Assembly: GCA_900549375.1 (NCBI GenBank)
Contig: URNY01000164.1
Location: 1 to 5,325 of the forward strand
Direction: 5' to 3'
Origin: an uncultured Bacteroidales bacterium
Lineage (GTDB): Bacteria > Bacteroidota > Bacteroidia > Bacteroidales > Muribaculaceae
Length of the DNA: 5,325 nt
In this document: piece after piece, positions 1-5,325 of the stretch
Numbering within the stretch: the stretch's first letter is position 1
Layout of the letters: each line of letters begins with the position of its first letter
Program-made: the position numbers and the translations under genes
Notes under the pieces: model-generated
What the model was told of the DNA's origin: nothing
The model's input: only the letters and a program-made list of their open reading frames with translations
Databases searched by the model: none

Positions 1-373
1 CCTCGGAGGTGCTCGTGAGCTGTGTCACTGCTATCAGCAACGGGCGGGTTCCGTCCGGGCGCGTTAGTCCCTCGAGCGCGGCCCGCATCATCTCCACGGT
101 TCCGGCGGCATGCACGTTGGTCATGTCAACGTCGAGTGCCGACAGAACGCGCATCGCTTTCTTCACCGTGTTGGGTATGTCGTGAAGCTTGAGGTCGAGG
201 AAGATTCTGTGGCCCCGACGCTTTATCTCTTTCACAATCTCATTGCCCGCACCATAATAGAGTTCCATTCCTATCTTGAGAAAAGGCTTGCGCGGCTCAT
301 CCTTGAATTTGTCGAGAAAGGCGAGTGTCTCCTCTGCCGAGGGGAAATCACATGCTATAATTACGTCTCTCAT
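1..373 (-). CDS. pyrF: Orotidine 5'-phosphate decarboxylase, N-terminal 124 residues (runs off the window)
   Basis: Catalyses the last step of UMP synthesis, decarboxylation of OMP to UMP, in the cytoplasm. I translated the minus strand from the ATG at 373-371; the frame is open to base 1, so the C-terminal half is missing. The active-site set of the short, Bacillus-type (subfamily 1) enzyme is present: Asp9 in the first strand (IIACDF), Lys33 in FLKIGMEL, and the catalytic array Asp60, Lys62, Asp65 in FLDLKLHDIPNT. NVHAAG (about 87-92) and the strand IAVTQLTST (about 114-122) also fit this TIM barrel. A full protein should be about 230-240 residues. It starts 13 bp after the pyrD stop, so it is almost surely the fourth gene of the operon. 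There is no close Shine-Dalgarno; the short gap is A-rich. As I recall, Bacteroides species carry the longer subfamily 2 enzyme, so a short-type PyrF here is unexpected. The identity is secure. Confidence 0.95.
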   Translation of the reverse strand, partial: MRDVIIACDFPSAEETLAFLDKFKDEPRKPFLKIGMELYYGAGNEIVKEIKRRGHRIFLDLKLHDIPNTVKKAMRVLSALDVDMTNVHAAGTVEMMRAALEGLTRPDGTRPLLIAVTQLTSTSE

Positions 374-386
374 ATCGTGTTGTTAT

Positions 387-1310
387 TTATTCCTTGGTAT
401 TATTTATTATTTCTTCAAGTCGTTCGATCTTCAGTTCGGCCATTCGGCGGGGGAGTGCCTCGATAATGTCGCGGCATGCGTAGGGGTTCACGAGATTTGC
501 CGTGCCGACCTCTACGGCCGAGGCGCCGGCCATCATCATCTCGATCACGTTGTCGGCGCTCACCACGCCTCCGCAGCCGATCACGGGTATCTTCACCGCG
601 TGCGAAACCTGCCAGACCATACGCACCGCTACCGGGAACACCGCCGGGCCGGAAAATCCTCCCATCACGTTGGCTATCACCGGACGCCGCGTGCGCGTGT
701 CTATGCGCATGCCTAAAAGGGTATTGATAAGGCAGAGTCCGTCGGCGCCGGCCTCTTCGGCGGCGCGGGCTATCGCCGTGATGTCCGTGACGTTGGGGGA
801 GAGCTTCACCACAAGCGGCTTTGTCGTAACCTTTTTCACGGCCTTGACTACATCGCGCACCGAGTAGGGACTCGTGCCGAAGGCCATGCCGCCACCATGA
901 ACGTTCGGGCAGCTCACGTTGAGCTCTATTATCGCAATCTGTTCCTCAGGGTCGATCAGTCGGCAGCATTCGGTGTATTCATCTATCGAGAATCCGCTGA
1001 TGTTGGCGATTATCGGCTTGTGGAAAACGCTCCGCATTTTCGGCAACTCCTCGGAGATAACCTTATGGATGCCCGGATTCTGGAGCCCCACGGAGTTGAT
1101 CATTCCCGCCGGACATTCGGCGGCGCGGGGGAGGGGATTGCCATATCGCGGCTCGAGGGTAGTGCCCTTGAAGGAGATGGAGCCCAATATGTCGAGGTCA
1201 TAGAATTCAGCCATGCCGTAGCCATAGCCGAAGCATCCGCTGGCCGGTATCACCGGGTTGTCGAGCCTGACACCGCAGATCTCCACAGATGTGTCTTTTC
1301 TCATTTCCAT
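387..1310 (-). CDS. pyrD: Dihydroorotate dehydrogenase, class 1B catalytic subunit
   Basis: Oxidises dihydroorotate to orotate on FMN and passes electrons to the PyrK subunit and then NAD+; cytoplasmic PyrD2-PyrK2 complex. The 307 residues match the family length. Visible motifs in order: PASGCFGYG (22-30), FKGTT with the substrate/FMN lysine Lys48 (47-51), NSVGLQNPG (72-80), ELNVSCPN with the catalytic base Cys134 (129-136), VKLSPNVTD with Lys169 (168-176), GGFSGPA (217-223), and the FMN phosphate loop IGCGGV (244-249) with EVGTAN (267-272). Cysteine as the base marks class 1, and the adjacent pyrK marks 1B. The start at 1310 is preferred over Met3 at 1304 because AGAGGA lies 6 bases upstream of it. 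It overlaps the pyrK end by 10 bp; Met3 would give a 4-bp ATGA overlap. The wording NVHGGGMAFG and MGGFSGPA resembles clostridial PyrD more than Bacteroides PyrD as I recall them. Confidence 0.97.
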   Translation of the reverse strand: MEMRKDTSVEICGVRLDNPVIPASGCFGYGYGMAEFYDLDILGSISFKGTTLEPRYGNPLPRAAECPAGMINSVGLQNPGIHKVISEELPKMRSVFHKPIIANISGFSIDEYTECCRLIDPEEQIAIIELNVSCPNVHGGGMAFGTSPYSVRDVVKAVKKVTTKPLVVKLSPNVTDITAIARAAEEAGADGLCLINTLLGMRIDTRTRRPVIANVMGGFSGPAVFPVAVRMVWQVSHAVKIPVIGCGGVVSADNVIEMMMAGASAVEVGTANLVNPYACRDIIEALPRRMAELKIERLEEIINNTKE

Positions 1311-2056
1311 ATCAGTTCCTCTTTTTTGAATACCGGACCATCCTTGCAGATACGTTTGGCGCCGTCGCGCGTCTCAAGCGAGCAGCACATGCAGACGCCG
1401 AAACCGCAGGCCATGCGCTCGTCGAGCGAAAGCTCGCCGGTTATTACAGGAATGCCGCACAAGGCGCGGAGCATAGGCATCGGTCCACAGGCATAAAAAT
1501 AATCGTAAGCACCCTCTTTCCAGCCCGGAGCGTCGGTCACGAATCCCTTCACGCCATAACTGCCGTCGACGGTGGTGACGACAGTGCTGAATCCCATATC
1601 CTTAAATTCTTTCTCAAGCACCACATCGGCGGATGTGTTGAAGCCCAATATTATTTCAGGCTCTTTTCCCGCGAGGCGAAGGGCCTTGGCGAGATTCAGC
1701 AGGGGAGCTACGCCTATGCCGCCTCCCACGAGTACCGGCCGCTGTGTCTTTACCTCTGTGTCGAAACCGTTGCCCAATCCTGTCAGCAGGTTGAGTGTTG
1801 TGCCCGGCTTCATCTCGGACATCTGACGGGTACCCTCGCCCACAACATCATAGAGAAGCGTCAGCGAACCCTCCGAATAGTCGCACACCGAAATAGGGCG
1901 GCGCAGGAATTTTCCCTCCACCGCCACATTGGCGAACTGCCCCGGAGCCGTGAAATCGGAAGTGTCCCCCTCCAATACCATGCGATAGGTTTTCGCGGCT
2001 ATCCTCTCGTTGGAGGCTATGCGGAAATTCCGCTCTTTATATCTATCTTGCATCAT
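1301..2056 (-). CDS. pyrK: Dihydroorotate dehydrogenase B, FAD/[2Fe-2S] electron-transfer subunit
   Basis: Carries electrons from PyrD's FMN through a [2Fe-2S] cluster and FAD to NAD+. The 251 residues fit the ferredoxin-reductase-like family. An N-terminal FAD barrel holds the flavin motif LRRPIS (51-56) and GLGNGF (93-98). The NAD domain has VGGGIGVAPL (110-119) and the ACGPMPML strand-loop (189-196). The C-terminal cluster loop supplies Cys217, Cys222, Cys225 and Cys237 (C-x4-C-x2-C-x11-C), followed by the family ending KDGPVF. An extra cysteine, Cys224, lies next to Cys225. The ATG at 2056-2054 overlaps the pyrC stop as ATGATG, so translational coupling is likely; a second ATG directly follows, so the true start could be one codon later. 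No Shine-Dalgarno is seen. Its immediate lead into pyrD confirms that the dehydrogenase is NAD-linked rather than quinone-linked. Confidence 0.96.
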   Translation of the reverse strand: MMQDRYKERNFRIASNERIAAKTYRMVLEGDTSDFTAPGQFANVAVEGKFLRRPISVCDYSEGSLTLLYDVVGEGTRQMSEMKPGTTLNLLTGLGNGFDTEVKTQRPVLVGGGIGVAPLLNLAKALRLAGKEPEIILGFNTSADVVLEKEFKDMGFSTVVTTVDGSYGVKGFVTDAPGWKEGAYDYFYACGPMPMLRALCGIPVITGELSLDERMACGFGVCMCCSLETRDGAKRICKDGPVFKKEELIWK

Positions 2057-3360
2057 AAAATATCCATGTCGTTTGCGGCAAAGATTCCGGTGCGGTCAAA
2101 AACCGGTTTGCCGCCGGCTATCGTCATCATGATTTTTCCTGTCAGTTCCATTCCTTCGAAAGGTGTGCTTCGGCCGGCGCCGTGGAAGCGGGCAGGATCC
2201 ACTCTCTCCGTGCTTTCGGTGTCCACAAGCGCGAGGTCCGCGCGTTCTCCCGGTCGCAGGCCCCCTTCAAATCCGAAGATGCGGCGAGGGGAGAGGGCCA
2301 TCATCTCGAGCATCCGCTCCCAGCTGATGCGCCCGGTTTTCACCATCTTGCTGTAGATGGCGGCAAAAGAGGTCTCGAGTCCGACAACGCCCATGGCGCT
2401 CTTCTCGAGACCGCGCGATTTCTCGTCGGCCGAATGGGGAGCGTGGTCGGTGGCTATCACGTCGATGGTGCCGTCGGCGGCTCCATCTCTCAGCGCCTCC
2501 ATGTCGCCGCGCGAACGCAGGGGAGGATTCATCTTGAAACGGCCATCTTCCTGAAGGTCTTCGTCGCAGAACACAAGATAATGCGGGCCCGTCTCGCAGG
2601 TCACTTTCACTCCGCGTTTCTTGGCGGCGCGTATCAGTTCGACACTTTCGGCCGTGGAGATATGGCATACATGAAGAGGGCAACCGGTCTCCTCGCTCAA
2701 CCGGATGTCGCGCTCTATCTCGCGCCATTCGCTCTCGGAGCATATTCCGCGGTGGCCGTGTGTGCGTGCATATTCCCCGCCGTGGATATATCCGCCGCGC
2801 AGAAGCGAGTTCACCTCGCAATGGGCGGCGAGAATCTTTCCGGTGGGGGCTATGCCGAGCATGGCGCGGCGCATCGTCTCCTCATCCTGCACGCCGCTAC
2901 CGTCGTCGGAGAAACCTGCCACCAATGGCGCGAGCGCCTCGTAATCGACAAGCTCGGCGCCCAGTCGAGAGCCGGTGATCGTGGCGTAGGGTACGGTCTC
3001 TATACGGGCGTCGCGGCGTATTATCTCAAGCTCGCATTCCAGGTTCTCAACGCTGTCGGGCGCAGGATTGAGGTTGGGCATCGGGCAGACTGTGGTGAAG
3101 CCTCCGGCCGCCGCCGCGGCTGTGCCTCCGGCGATGGTCTCCTTATATGAAAAACCGGGCTCACGGAAATGCACATGCACATCCACAAGCCCGGGAATCG
3201 CCACAAGTCCGTCGGCGTCCACCGTCACGCACCCGTCGGGAACCCCGATGCCCGGAGAGGAAGTCAGAGATTCCACCCACCCTCCGGATATAAGAATATC
3301 GACCCTCCCTTCCCGGCCGGAAGGGGAGAGCCGTGCATTTTTTATCAGGATTTTTTTCAT
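2053..3360 (-). CDS. pyrC: Dihydroorotase, class I type
   Basis: Cyclises N-carbamoyl-L-aspartate to dihydroorotate in the cytoplasm. The 435 residues match class I dihydroorotases of the amidohydrolase superfamily. Metal and substrate residues are all in place: His62 and His64 in DVHVHFREPG (60-69, Arg66 binding substrate), Asp153 in FSDDG, His180 in AAHCE, His233 in VCHIS, Asn278 in KMNPPLR, and the catalytic Asp305 in ATDHAPH (303-309). FTTVCPMPN (88-96) is also typical. The complete set argues against allantoinase, hydantoinase or an inactive PyrC-like protein. It is first in the operon, its stop overlaps the pyrK start by 4 bp, and it reads from a Bacteroides-type promoter through a short leader with a hairpin. 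The start ATG at 3360 is followed at once by the usual lysine- and hydrophobic-rich first strand. The sequence looks more like clostridial PyrC than the Bacteroides form I remember (which has IDD-VHFREPGLTHK). Confidence 0.97.
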   Translation of the reverse strand: MKKILIKNARLSPSGREGRVDILISGGWVESLTSSPGIGVPDGCVTVDADGLVAIPGLVDVHVHFREPGFSYKETIAGGTAAAAAGGFTTVCPMPNLNPAPDSVENLECELEIIRRDARIETVPYATITGSRLGAELVDYEALAPLVAGFSDDGSGVQDEETMRRAMLGIAPTGKILAAHCEVNSLLRGGYIHGGEYARTHGHRGICSESEWREIERDIRLSEETGCPLHVCHISTAESVELIRAAKKRGVKVTCETGPHYLVFCDEDLQEDGRFKMNPPLRSRGDMEALRDGAADGTIDVIATDHAPHSADEKSRGLEKSAMGVVGLETSFAAIYSKMVKTGRISWERMLEMMALSPRRIFGFEGGLRPGERADLALVDTESTERVDPARFHGAGRSTPFEGMELTGKIMMTIAGGKPVFDRTGIFAANDMDIL

Positions 3361-3368
3361 TGTGATTC

Positions 3369-3387
3369 GCGGACACGGGCTGTCCGC
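3369..3387 (-). promoter_or_regulatory. Hairpin in the pyrC leader
   Basis: Perfect 7-bp inverted repeat. On the minus strand GCGGACA (3387-3381), loop GCCCG, then TGTCCGC (3375-3369). It ends 8 bases before the pyrC ATG and takes up most of the leader expected from the promoter upstream. A GGAGG (3391-3387) overlaps the base of the 5' arm; it is too far from the ATG in linear form but about 8 bases away if the hairpin is folded. A second GCGGA (3393-3389) could pair with the same 3' arm as a weaker alternative. The structure is plain in the sequence; a role in controlling pyrC translation is inference. Confidence 0.6.
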
Positions 3388-3396
3388 CTCCGCATT

Positions 3397-3418
3397 GCAA
3401 AATTAACTCATATTTTGC
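3397..3418. repeat. Perfect dyad over the pyrC -7 box, a possible operator
   Basis: GCAAAAT (3397-3403), 8 bases, ATTTTGC (3412-3418): perfect 7-bp arms with a 15-bp centre-to-centre spacing. The left arm covers most of the pyrC TAATTTTG box, so a protein bound here would compete with RNA polymerase. No equally good copy is seen at carA; an ACTTTGC there (3542-3548) overlaps the -7 box but its partner GCAAAAT (3569-3575) lies in the opposite arrangement. Part of the symmetry may simply follow from TTTGC being a promoter word. Function is unproven. Confidence 0.4.
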
Positions 3419-3428
3419 GACCTGCAAA
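3398..3428 (-). promoter_or_regulatory. Promoter of the pyrC-pyrK-pyrD-pyrF operon (Bacteroides type)
   Basis: On the minus strand TTTG (3428-3425), a 19-base spacer, then TAATTTTG (3405-3398). This matches the Bacteroidota consensus TTTG at -33 and TAnnTTTG at -7. Transcription should start a few bases further on, near 3395-3390, giving a leader of about 30-35 bases. A weaker overlapping candidate lies upstream: TTTG (3455-3452), 19 bases, then TTTTTTTG (3432-3425), with one mismatch in the -7 box. Confidence 0.75.
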
Positions 3429-3499
3429 AAAATCCCGATGAATAATTAATGCAAACCTTTTAAATTGTCCAATGTAGTGATCTCTTCAAAAATTAAAAA

Positions 3500-3525
3500 A
3501 ATTGAATTAGCTTAATTTGCCAATT
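3500..3525. repeat. AT-rich interrupted dyad at the carA -33 element
   Basis: Nested inverted repeats: outer arms AATTG (3500-3504) and CAATT (3521-3525), inner arms AATTA (3505-3509) and TAATT (3513-3517), with GCT as the loop and TGC as an interruption. The right half overlaps the TTTG of the carA promoter (3516-3519). A smaller ATTG-TC-CAAT dyad lies at 3464-3473. Low base complexity makes chance symmetry quite likely. Confidence 0.25.
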
Positions 3526-3547
3526 AAAGGGATTCTAAGTAACTTTG
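3516..3547 (+). promoter_or_regulatory. Promoter of carA-carB (Bacteroides type)
   Basis: TTTG (3516-3519), a 20-base spacer, then TAACTTTG (3540-3547), an exact fit to the Bacteroidota TTTG / TAnnTTTG consensus. The carA ATG at 3558 is only 10 bases past the -7 box, so the transcript should start within a few bases of the start codon. It is back to back with the pyrC promoter, the two expected start points being roughly 160 bp apart. Confidence 0.78.
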
Positions 3548-3557
3548 CAGTAAATTC

Positions 3558-4643
3558 ATGAACACGATGCAAAATCCCAAGAAAGCCGTGCTCACTCTCG
3601 AAGACGGCTCCCGTTTTGAAGGATTCTCTTTCGGATATGAAAAGCCATGTGCCGGAGAGGTTGTTTTCAACACCGCCATGACAGGCTATCCTGAAAGTCT
3701 CACCGACCCATCTTACGAAGGTCAGATTCTCGTAACCACCTATCCCATTCTCGGAAACTACGGCGTCCCCTCGGCCGAAAAAAGCAGCGAGGCCAATGTA
3801 TGCGACTATTTCGAGTCGAGCCGCATCCATTGCGAGGCTATAATCTGCCAGGACTATAGCTGGGTGCCCAGTCATTGGCAGGCAGCGCGATCCCTCTCCG
3901 ACTGGCTGCGCGACGAGAAGATTCCGGGTCTATACGGCATCGACACCCGCGCCCTGACAAAGCTTCTCCGCGACAAGGGCTCGATGCTCGGTAAAATCAC
4001 GTTCGAAGGGGGAGAGGATATAGCATTCCACGACCCCAACAAAGAGAATCTTATCGCCAAGGTCAGCACCCGCGAAGTCCGCGAGTTCGGCGAAGGGGAG
4101 AAGAGGGTAGTGCTCGTAGATTGCGGCACAAAATATAATATCATCCGCTGTCTCACCCGCCGTGGCGTCCGCGTCACTCTCGTGCCCTGGGATTATGATT
4201 TCACGCAGATTCCCTACGACGGCCTCTTTATCAGCAATGGGCCCGGAAGCCCCGAATTCGCGGAAATAACTGTGGAGAATATCCGAAAGGCTTTCGAAAT
4301 CGGCAAGCCGATTTGCGGAATCTGCATGGGCAACCAGCTCCTCAGCAAAGCCGCCGGCGCCAAGATCTACAAGCTCAAATATGGCCACCGCAGCCATAAC
4401 CAGCCGGTGCGCCTGAGCGGCACGGAGAAATGCTTCATAACATCACAGAACCATGGTTTTGCTGTCGATAACGATACCATTCCCGCCGATTGGGAGCCCC
4501 ATTTCATCAATATGAACGACGGCACAAACGAGGGTATCCGCCACCGCTCGAAACCTTTCTTCTCGGCCCAGTTCCATCCCGAGGCCAGCAGCGGTCCCAA
4601 GGATACGGAATTCATCTTCGACGAATTCATAGCCATGCTCTGA
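3558..4643 (+). CDS. carA: Carbamoyl-phosphate synthase, small (glutaminase) subunit
   Basis: Hydrolyses glutamine and channels ammonia to CarB. The 361 residues comprise an N-terminal small-subunit domain (about 8-165, with GEVVFNTAMTGYPESLTDPSY at 33-53 and IPGLYGIDTR at 122-131) and a C-terminal class I glutamine amidotransferase domain (about 183-361). The triad is Cys256 in GICMGNQ, His340 and Glu342 in QFHPEAS; SNGPGSP (226-232) and TSQNHGF (295-301) complete the site. The residue after Cys-x-Gly is Asn259 where E. coli has His. The ATG at 3558 lies only 10 bases past the promoter's -7 box; Met4 at 3567 is a credible alternative because homologues begin close to the VLTLEDG strand. No Shine-Dalgarno is seen. 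Wording throughout is close to the glutaminase domain of animal CAD. It is transcribed away from pyrC and followed by carB. Confidence 0.97.
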   Translation: MNTMQNPKKAVLTLEDGSRFEGFSFGYEKPCAGEVVFNTAMTGYPESLTDPSYEGQILVTTYPILGNYGVPSAEKSSEANVCDYFESSRIHCEAIICQDYSWVPSHWQAARSLSDWLRDEKIPGLYGIDTRALTKLLRDKGSMLGKITFEGGEDIAFHDPNKENLIAKVSTREVREFGEGEKRVVLVDCGTKYNIIRCLTRRGVRVTLVPWDYDFTQIPYDGLFISNGPGSPEFAEITVENIRKAFEIGKPICGICMGNQLLSKAAGAKIYKLKYGHRSHNQPVRLSGTEKCFITSQNHGFAVDNDTIPADWEPHFINMNDGTNEGIRHRSKPFFSAQFHPEASSGPKDTEFIFDEFIAML

Positions 4644-4712
4644 GATACTCTCCGATAATTCTCTCCATCCGATATTTCAGCCACCCCGACAACACAGCCA
4701 AAAAGATTCCAC
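4644..4712 (+). other. carA-carB spacer
   Basis: A 69-base gap between the carA stop and the carB ATG. I see no TAnnTTTG box, no stem-loop with a T-run, and no upstream in-frame ATG, GTG or TTG within the 50 bases before carB that I read in its frame. The only oddity is a direct repeat TCCGATA at 4651-4657 and 4668-4674. Co-transcription of the two genes is therefore likely. The last 20 bases are A- and C-rich, without a Shine-Dalgarno. Confidence 0.5.
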
Positions 4713-5325
4713 ATGCAACAGATAAAGAAAGTTCTATTTCTCGGTTCCGGCGCCCTCAAGATCGGCGAGGCCGGAGAATTCGACTATAGCGGCTCCCAGG
4801 CCCTGAAGGCCATGAAGGAGGAAAACATCGAAACGGTGCTCATAAACCCGAACATCGCCACGGTGCAGACTTCCGAGGGGTTTGCCGACAAGATATATTT
4901 CCTTCCCGTCACCCCATATTTCGTGGAGAAAGTGATCGAGAAGGAGCGCCCCGACGGCATCTTCCTCGCATTCGGAGGCCAGACGGCCCTCAACTGCGGA
5001 GTGAAGCTTTATGAATCCGGAGTCCTCGAGAAATATGATGTCAAGGTATTGGGCACTCCGGTACGCGCCATCATGGACACCGAGGATCGTGAACTGTTCG
5101 TTCGCAAGCTCGACGAGATCGATGTCAAGACGATCAAGAGCGAGGCTGTATCGTCGGTGGAAGATGCCCTTGTGGCCGCCGACCGCCTCGGATATCCGGT
5201 GATTATACGTGCTGCCTACGCTCTCGGGGGCCTCGGAAGCGGTTTCTGCGACAACCGCGATGAACTCATCACGCTCGTGGAGCAGGCGCTATCCTTCTCT
5301 CCGCAGGTGCTTGTGGAGAAGTCGC
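4713..5325 (+). CDS. carB: Carbamoyl-phosphate synthase, large subunit, N-terminal 204 residues (runs off the window)
   Basis: Makes carbamoyl phosphate from bicarbonate, two ATP and the ammonia delivered by CarA. I translated from the ATG at 4713; the frame stays open to the end, leaving about 204 of the usual 1050-1080 residues. What is visible is the pre-ATP-grasp domain of the first (carboxyphosphate) half and the start of its ATP-grasp fold: FLGSGALKIGEAGEFDYSGS (9-28), INPNIATVQTS (44-54), the FGGQTALNCG loop (87-96), TEDR with Arg126 (123-126), and the ATP-binding signature YPVIIRAAYALGGLGSGF with Arg166 (161-178). Arg126 and Arg166 correspond to the ATP-contacting Arg129 and Arg169 of the E. 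coli protein. The start needs no N-terminal extension. SGSQALKAMKEENI, VQTSEG, VLGTPV and RAAYALGGLGSGF are much closer to animal CAD and CPS1 than to E. coli CarB. Confidence 0.97.
   Translation, partial: MQQIKKVLFLGSGALKIGEAGEFDYSGSQALKAMKEENIETVLINPNIATVQTSEGFADKIYFLPVTPYFVEKVIEKERPDGIFLAFGGQTALNCGVKLYESGVLEKYDVKVLGTPVRAIMDTEDRELFVRKLDEIDVKTIKSEAVSSVEDALVAADRLGYPVIIRAAYALGGLGSGFCDNRDELITLVEQALSFSPQVLVEKS

Noticed and set aside
1301..1310. pyrK/pyrD overlap as a sign of frameshift or misassembly
   Set aside because: Both proteins end and begin at normal family positions; short overlaps are usual in such operons.
1289..3150. Long plus-strand open frames (up to about 355 codons) opposite pyrK and pyrC
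   Set aside because: They lie antisense to genes with complete catalytic motifs, show no family motifs, and arise from the GC-rich third positions of the true genes.
3421..3432. Run of T on the minus strand as a possible terminator or attenuator before pyrC
   Set aside because: No GC-rich stem precedes the run, and it serves as the -33 TTTG region of the pyrC promoter.
4644..4712. Separate carB promoter in the carA-carB gap
   Set aside because: No TTTG or TAnnTTTG pair is present; the 7-base direct repeat there is too short to mean much.
1..5325. Mobile elements, CRISPR arrays, tRNA or rRNA, toxin-antitoxin or defence genes
   Set aside because: No transposase or integrase motifs, terminal repeats, spaced repeats or RNA gene signatures were found; nearly all bases belong to the six pyrimidine genes.

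Overview
The window is a divergent pyrimidine (UMP) biosynthesis locus. The organism looks like a Bacteroidales-type member of the Bacteroidota. Two sequence signs point that way. Both leftward and rightward gene sets start at promoters of the Bacteroides type (TTTG, 19-20 bases, TAnnTTTG). CarA and CarB also resemble the Bacteroidota form of these proteins as I remember it. Starts generally lack close Shine-Dalgarno sequences. A narrower placement, for example Muribaculaceae, is only a guess.

Layout. On the minus strand, reading right to left, pyrC (3360-2053), pyrK (2056-1301), pyrD (1310-387) and pyrF (373 to beyond base 1) form one tight operon, with 4-bp and 10-bp overlaps and one 13-bp gap. 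A 197-bp AT-rich spacer (3361-3557) carries back-to-back promoters, several dyads and a GC-rich hairpin in the pyrC leader. On the plus strand, carA (3558-4643) and carB (4713 to beyond the window end) follow, separated by 69 bp.

How the genes work together. CarA and CarB make carbamoyl phosphate from glutamine, bicarbonate and ATP. PyrC closes carbamoyl aspartate to dihydroorotate. PyrD with PyrK oxidises dihydroorotate to orotate with NAD+. PyrF decarboxylates OMP to UMP. Aspartate transcarbamoylase (pyrB/pyrI) and orotate phosphoribosyltransferase (pyrE) are not in the window; pyrE could follow pyrF out of view.

The main point of interest is that the locus seems to be a mosaic. CarA and CarB look like Bacteroidota and eukaryotic CAD proteins. 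The leftward operon has a Firmicutes-like gene order (C-K-D-F), and its PyrC, PyrD and PyrF look closer to clostridial or Bacillus-type enzymes than to the Bacteroides versions I remember. No mobile element, CRISPR, tRNA or rRNA was seen. No wholly new system is evident; the novelty lies in the operon's origin and in the regulatory spacer.
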